DNA of 64,000 nt from contig JAHDVF020000009.1 in the NCBI GenBank assembly GCA_022606425.2, forward strand, positions 1 to 64,000, in the 5' to 3' direction. The translations under genes were made by a program, and so were the position numbers. The notes under the pieces were generated by a model. It ran no database searches and was not told the origin of the DNA. It saw nothing but the letters and a program-made list of their open reading frames with translations. Positions 59,683 to 64,000 of this stretch are shown piece after piece; within the stretch, counting starts at the first letter, position 1; each line of letters starts with the position of its first letter. This stretch comes from Lepidostoma basale (lineage: Eukaryota; Arthropoda; Insecta; Trichoptera; Lepidostomatidae).

Positions 59683-61236
59683 GGGGTTAGGCCACTCTAG
59701 AGGCCGGAAAAAATAGGGTTTTTTGTGATTTTTTTTTAGGAAAAGTATAAAATAAATCGATCTTACAACGATAGGAGTTTATTGTACATATGATTGTCTG
59801 TAAAACGTATATTTTATAGAATAATTTATTTAAAAATGGCGGCTGTGCAGCGTTTCTCAGATGACCTCTTTTTTTTTAAGGGTCCACGGCCGCACCAACA
59901 ATTTTGAATTATGTTAAGTCACAATTTTTTTTCTATTGTACATAACAACAGCTAAAAAAGTACGTAGGATATTTTTGATATATTCATTTTTGGCTGAATG
60001 GCGCACTTCCAAAGTCAAAACATGCAAAATTCGCAGAAAAATTGCCACAAAATTGTTCATAGCAAATGAACTATGCCATATAATAAAAAAATCCTACGTA
60101 CTTTTTTGGACAATATATTTTTAAAGATCTGGTTAAAATTTGAAGTAAATTGGTTGAAAATTGTTCAAATTATTGGTGCGGCCAACTTGAAAAAGGTGGT
60201 TTTGAGATAAACGCGTTGAAAGTTTTAAGTTATAGAAAGTCATGAAATTTTTCGCAATACCTTTAATCCGCGATGCATGGACCATATAATAGGTCTTCTA
60301 GATTAGTGTCCTGCTCTTCCATTTCTTTTCTATTGGATTTTAAAGCGATCCTCCACTCTTTTGCAGCTTCAGACAGCGATCTCTCTGCAAGCTTAATGCG
60401 CTCTTTGTTAATCCCCAAGCACATTTCGTAGCTATTCGGTCCGATGTCTAAATCCATCGCTTTCATTATGTGCAAAATTGAAGCAAAGCCATCATTGTAC
60501 ACGCAAACTGCAATATCCGCAGCTATATCCATTACAGTTTTACCGTTTACCACTTTCCATATATTTCACTTGCGAAATGAACACTTTACAAACGACAATC
60601 TTTGAAATAGCTGAAAAAACTGCAATAAAGTTTATCATACGATAATTAAAACCTGGATTAACTTCAATATCGTACATATTTTCCGATTGCTTCATTTTTT
60701 TCGCGGATTTACTAGCATTCAATTCACTTGGCGCCTTTACCTCGTGTCGATTCAGCGGTCTTCTTTCTGATATTCGGAATCTTGTTGTATGTACCTGTCT
60801 CTTTTACATCTTTTTGACTATAAAACACTTTGACACTCATTATAAAAACAAATCAATAACACTCACAAAACTAAAAATTTTTTTTAGCACAATTATCGAT
60901 AAAAAAAACGTTTCTAAAATAGCGTCCTTTTCGAATGTTTTACTGTATGAAACTAACTAAAATCGACATTTCTAAATACAAAACAAGCAATAGTCTAAAC
61001 ACATGGCAAATAGTTTTAAATAAATCTGCTGCAGACTTATTCTAATTCCCTAAAACACCGTCCCCCGTTCCGTCATAAAAAGCCGCTGCCTACCTTGTAT
61101 TATACTTTGAAAAACAAATACTTAGAGGTATTTCACGGCCATAATATTTTGTGACATTATTTTTGAGATCCCAAGGGACAATTTAAATCAATAAAAAAAA
61201 AACAATATTTAGAAAATCCTAGAGTGGCCTAACCCC
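59683..61236 (-). mobile_element. TTAA-flanked DNA transposon, Mutator/Kolobok-like
   Basis: Inverted ends GGGGTTAGGCCACTCTAG and CTAGAGTGGCCTAACCCC (exact over 18 bp) lie inside TTAA at 59679-59682 and 61237-61240. The ~1.55 kb between holds a minus-strand transposase remnant. TTAA duplications are known for piggyBac and Kolobok; the protein is not piggyBac, so Kolobok or a related Mutator-like group is the better guess. An inverted pair AGTACGTAGGAT / ATCCTACGTACTTTTTT lies at 59959-60105. Confidence 0.78.
60263..60840 (-). pseudogene. Mutator-like transposase, N- and C-terminal remnants
   Basis: Minus strand. The N-terminus starts at ATG 60840 (MSVKVFYSQKDVK, TYNKIPNIRKKTAESTRG), frameshifts near 60722, continues as NPGFNYRMINFIAVFSAISK and loses frame near 60548. 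The C-terminal part (60263-60553) reads DIAADIAVCVYNDGFASILH, GPNSYEMCLGINKERIKLAE, SLSEAAKEWRIALKSNRK and ends LYGPCIAD. NDG-AS, GPNS, D-ERI--AE, EA-KEARI--R and the YG-GI/M end are the C-terminal signature of an arthropod Mutator-like transposase group. The central catalytic region is deleted. Only ~190 codons remain of a protein usually several hundred long. Family name is from memory and moderately certain. Confidence 0.75.
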
Positions 61237-61244
61237 TTAAGAAG

Positions 61245-61915
61245 CTCCATATAAAATAATCAATAGAAAACTAAATCAAATATTTATTTGAAAATATTTA
61301 AAATTGCATATATTGATAAAAACACGAGATAGATATTACATTGTATCCAGATACAATCTGCAGCGATCGTTTTGCATACCTAATATGATATTCAAATAAA
61401 CATAAAGTTAAATATATGTTACTGTTTAACGGCTTGGATGTAAATCTGCCGTAAACGTAATCGAGATTAAACCTATCAATTTGAAATTTGTCACTCCAAA
61501 GCTTAGCGCTACGTATAACCCGTTTATAGGAGCCCCTGAGCAAATCCACGATACATTTAGACAGGATAATAGCATATTAGATAGCTAAGTGTAATTATTG
61601 ATTATACTATGAAATTGAGACTGCAAATAATAATGCTAACATCATATATCAATTTAGTTCACCTCGGGTAATCACCGAGGAAGGTTCATTCCCGTGGCTT
61701 GTGTTATTTACAATTCGAAAATGACGTGTTATTTCAATGTGATTAACATAAAACACAAGATGTTATCGTGAGGAAGATTTCAAAATATCTAAGACGGTTT
61801 GCCATTTCGAATAATTGGGTTAATGTTCATTTGTTGTTATTCTACAATTAAAGCATACAAGTTCGAAATCAAATGTTCGTATTGATACAGCAATAGATAA
61901 AATACATATTAAAGA
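61245..61915. other. AT-rich non-coding DNA
   Basis: The 83-codon minus-strand frame at 61298-61549 has no recognisable domain. Confidence 0.3.
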
Positions 61916-62012
61916 ACACAGGTTCCAAACCTTTTTGGACAACCGCCCCCTCAACAAGTTCCCTTAACGGTTATAACAAATTTTAATATATTTTTTTACT
62001 GTATATATATAT

Positions 62013-62225
62013 TTATGTTTTGTGTGATTTTGGGTAACAACGTGTGATTTATCCTTCTCGACCGACCTTACGGAGATCGTTGCAGTCTCCATCTTCAGGG
62101 TAATGTGGTGGTAGTGGTGGTGTTGGTGGTGGATTACCCTGAAGATGGAGACTGCAACGTTCTCTGAAACGTCGGTCGAGAAGGAGAAATCACACGTTGT
62201 TCCCCAAAATCACACAAAACATATT
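62013..62225. repeat. ~210-bp palindrome with (GGTGGT) loop
   Basis: Left arm 62013-62103 and right arm 62132-62225 are inverted: GTTTTGTGTGATTTTGGG, AACAACGTGTGATTT, CCTTCTCGACCGACC, GCAGTCTCCATCTTCAGGGT and their complements. The loop is GTGGTGGTAGTGGTGGTG-like. The right arm reads CTGAAGA-T-GGAGA-loop-TCTCT-GAAACGTCGGTC-GAG. Arms differ mainly next to the GAAAC segment. Confidence 0.85.
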
Positions 62226-62479
62226 GTTGCCGACCGTGAATATCTACGCAAATATTAGATATATTTAATCTACATAAATCGAAATATATTTATCACCTTG
62301 AATCGCTTTTTGCCTACCAACTAGCAAAGAGTGACTAAACCATTTTATGGAAATCAAGGTACTATCAAATTAAGTATCAAAATACTATATCAAATTAAGT
62401 TTACGTATACTTAATTGTATATTAATACTTTCACAACAACAATAAGAATTTTTTGTTAGATTGTTGGAAAGATAAACCG

Positions 62480-62705
62480 ATCAGTAGAAGCAAGTGCAAA
62501 AAGCATAATAATTCCAATTAGAGCCAATAAAGCAGGTTTCAATGATCGTGCTTTCAGCGTTGCGAATCCGTTGCCGTGGAATAGCCTCCATGTTAGTATA
62601 AAGTATGAGGATAGTGACGTTAAATTTAAGAAACTTCTAAAGACTGCACTGTTCGATCAGTCATTAACTAGTGCGCCCTTGGAGTTATAATAAAATAATA
62701 AAATG
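62480..62705 (+). pseudogene. L2/CR1-like LINE, ORF2 C-terminus
   Basis: Plus-strand codons: AGFNDRAFSVANPLPWNSLH, DVKFKKLLKTALFDQS, then TSAPLEL and TAA. R-FS---P--WNSLP ... FKK-LKT-LF is the standard C-terminus of many non-LTR retrotransposon proteins. The tail TTATAATAAAATAATAAAA is AT-rich with ATA repeats. The GCGCCCTTGGAG end links it to the 3' ends at 40205, 43622 and 58300. Confidence 0.7.
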
Positions 62706-62859
62706 TTTAGCCTTGAAAAGTATTTTGAGAGTATTTCATTATTAATTTCTTACATAAATACACCACTGCGCCCCCCTTTATAGCTTTAACATGCTACCGC
62801 CCCATGGAAGACTACAGCGCCCACTGGAGGACGATATCGCCCTTGTTGAGAACCTGTAC

Positions 62860-63397
62860 ATTAAGAATCTTCTGTGCAGTTGAATTTAACCGTAATTCTT
62901 CAGATTTTATCATCTTCATAGTTGAAGATGATTGTGATGTTTTTTTTACCGCGATTCTAAAAAAATATAATTGTCTTTTTGATCCACCCTGTACCATTTA
63001 CGATATTAAGCACAGACCAAAAAATAAGTGTTTAAGGTATGCGATAGGGTTTACCCTGGAAAAGTATTAATTTCGTACGCATAGGTACCTACGTAAAATA
63101 ATACCGCATAGGGGACTGACACTCATACTAATCTCGGCCGTTACGTTAATATATTGACTGCTCTACAAACCAGTCGAAACAGAACATTCGGGATATTTTA
63201 AAACGGACTCTAACCCGGCCATTATCATAAAGTAATAATAATTCCGGGGGATAGTAGCATGTAATTGCCAGAAGCAAAGGGGGTGAGGGATGCCGCAGCC
63301 GCGATACTGGATTACGCGTATTCTTGCCATTTCAATAATGTGCGTAGTCTACTAAGCAATCACTTGCTATATAAGTATCCATTAATTTGTAACATAG
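62860..63397. other. Unassigned; 88-codon frame at 62804-63070 not called
   Basis: The frame crosses the hAT-like end, so it cannot be a clean gene. A shadow lies on minus. GC-richer at 63240-63320. Confidence 0.3.
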
Positions 63398-63407
63398 TTT
63401 GATTTAG

Positions 63408-63882
63408 TATGGAAGCGAAGCATGGGTCTGGCAAAAGAAGGATGAAAGTAGAATAAATGCAGTAGAAATGAGATCTCTTAGACGAATGTGTGGATACTCT
63501 GTGTATGATAGAGTGTCGAATGAAAATATAAGAAGTGAATGCGGTGCGAATGATGGTGTCATGAACAAAATAACGAAAGGATCATTAAGATGGTTTGGAC
63601 ATATGGAAAGAATGAATGAAGAAAGAATGGTAAAAAAAATATATGTTAATGATGTAAATGGAACCCGAAATAGAGGAAGACCGAGGAAAACGTGGCACGA
63701 TCAAATAAATCAAATATTGAATGTCGGCCATGTGAGGAGTCAGAGAAATCGACGCTCGTGTATGACACGATGTATGAATGTTGAGGAAGCGAGAGAAATA
63801 TGTCAGGAAAGAAAAGTGTGGCAGTCCATTCTTTCTGCCTACCCCTTCGGAGAGACGGCGTGATGGTTAGTTAGTTAGTTAT
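63408..63882 (+). mobile_element. RTE LINE, best-preserved 3' copy, 10-bp TSD
   Basis: Flanked by TTTGATTTAG at 63398-63407 and 63883-63892. It begins at TATGGAAGCGAAGCATGG and ends with GGTTAGTTAGTTAGTTA. It covers the last ~150 codons of ORF2 without interruption. Confidence 0.93.
63468..63863 (+). CDS. RTE ORF2 C-terminal segment, open
   Basis: A 131-codon uninterrupted frame: MRSLRRMCGYSVYDRVSNEN, IRSECGANDGVMNKITKGSL, RWFGHMERMNEERMVKKIYV, GTRNRGRPRKTWHDQINQIL, CMTRCMNVEEAREICQERKV and the end AYPFGETA. The frame is open upstream of this Met, so the start is internal. This is the region after the reverse transcriptase in RTE-type LINE proteins; its molecular role is poorly defined. It gives the reference against which the ~30 other copies can be aligned. 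Confidence 0.85.
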   Translation: MRSLRRMCGYSVYDRVSNENIRSECGANDGVMNKITKGSLRWFGHMERMNEERMVKKIYVNDVNGTRNRGRPRKTWHDQINQILNVGHVRSQRNRRSCMTRCMNVEEAREICQERKVWQSILSAYPFGETA

Positions 63883-63944
63883 TTTGATTTAGATATACGA
63901 AATGTTAACATATAAACAAATGGAACAATATCATAACATAAAGG

Positions 63945-64000
63945 CAAAAACCTGTACGGTTGTCGTCAAAGAAAGTGCACGAGAATCGATTTTTGAATAC
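63945..64000 (+). repeat. Dispersed repeat, family Q (copy 4, cut by window end)
   Basis: GCAAAAACCTGTACGGTTGT, CGTCAAAGAAAGTGCACGAG, TTTTTGAATAC: the start of the Q repeat, running off the edge. Confidence 0.65.

Larger units (their letters stand above)
61919..62856. mobile_element. Possible hAT-like non-autonomous element
   Basis: The ends CAGGTTCCAAACC (61919) and TTGAGAACCTG (ending 62856) are inverted over CAGGTTC. Inside the ends lie CAACCGCCCCCTCAAC, CTGCGCCCCCCTTTAT and CTACCGCCCCATGG, the GCGCCCC-rich style of some hAT MITEs. No matching 8-bp target duplication was found. It contains the palindrome 62013-62225 and a LINE end at 62480-62705. Confidence 0.4.

Overview
The window looks like AT-rich insect DNA, most likely lepidopteran. 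The reasons are the base composition, a piggyBac-type transposon of the moth kind, RTE-like and CR1/Jockey-like non-LTR retrotransposons with short microsatellite tails, tRNA-derived SINEs and many palindromic MITE-like repeats. I found no convincing host gene, rRNA gene or functional tRNA gene. Apart from transposon proteins, nearly every open frame is short and falls inside a repeat or in unconserved-looking DNA. It reads as an intergenic or intronic block built from layered transposon insertions.

Layout. 1-13.5 kb: palindromic hairpin repeats, truncated RTE copies, a CR1-like fragment and a candidate non-autonomous element with an RTE tail (6.1-6.65 kb). 13.5-19.3 kb: dense RTE 3' ends and a ~150-bp tandem array interrupted by a Harbinger-like MITE (16341-16818). 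19.7-20.6 kb: a decayed LINE reverse-transcriptase end. 21.5-23.2 kb: more RTE copies, two of them nested tail to tail. 23-27 kb: mostly AT-rich DNA with GC-rich islands. 27.6-29.3 kb: the only long ORF, a 510-aa reverse transcriptase fragment on the minus strand. 30-37 kb: hairpin repeats, a perfect 71-bp tandem duplication and copies of an unnamed ~240-bp repeat. 37-41.6 kb: RTE and CR1 copies nested in each other. 42-47 kb: three tRNA-SINE copies and further RTE ends. 49-54 kb: a complete but dead piggyBac with TTAA ends (51228-52946) and more LINE ends. 54-59 kb: a pogo-like MITE, RTE copies and palindromes. 59.7-61.2 kb: a TTAA-flanked DNA transposon with remains of a Mutator/Kolobok-like transposase. 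62-64 kb: a possible hAT-like shell holding a large palindrome and a LINE end, then the best-preserved RTE 3' end.

Three themes stand out. (1) One RTE-like LINE family dominates, with about 30 five-prime-truncated copies, many with clear target-site duplications. Its 3' tail is (TTAG)n in most copies and (TTTG)n in a diverged subfamily, and a short unrelated element appears to have captured the same 3' end. (2) At least six palindromic repeat families share one small RNA-like architecture: CTGANGA-like core, one extra base, a 4-5 bp stem, GAAAC, then usually a self-complementary hexamer. This resembles the core of minimal hammerhead ribozymes, and is the strongest candidate for something undescribed here. 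(3) Insertions are often nested, so a relative order of events can be read directly.
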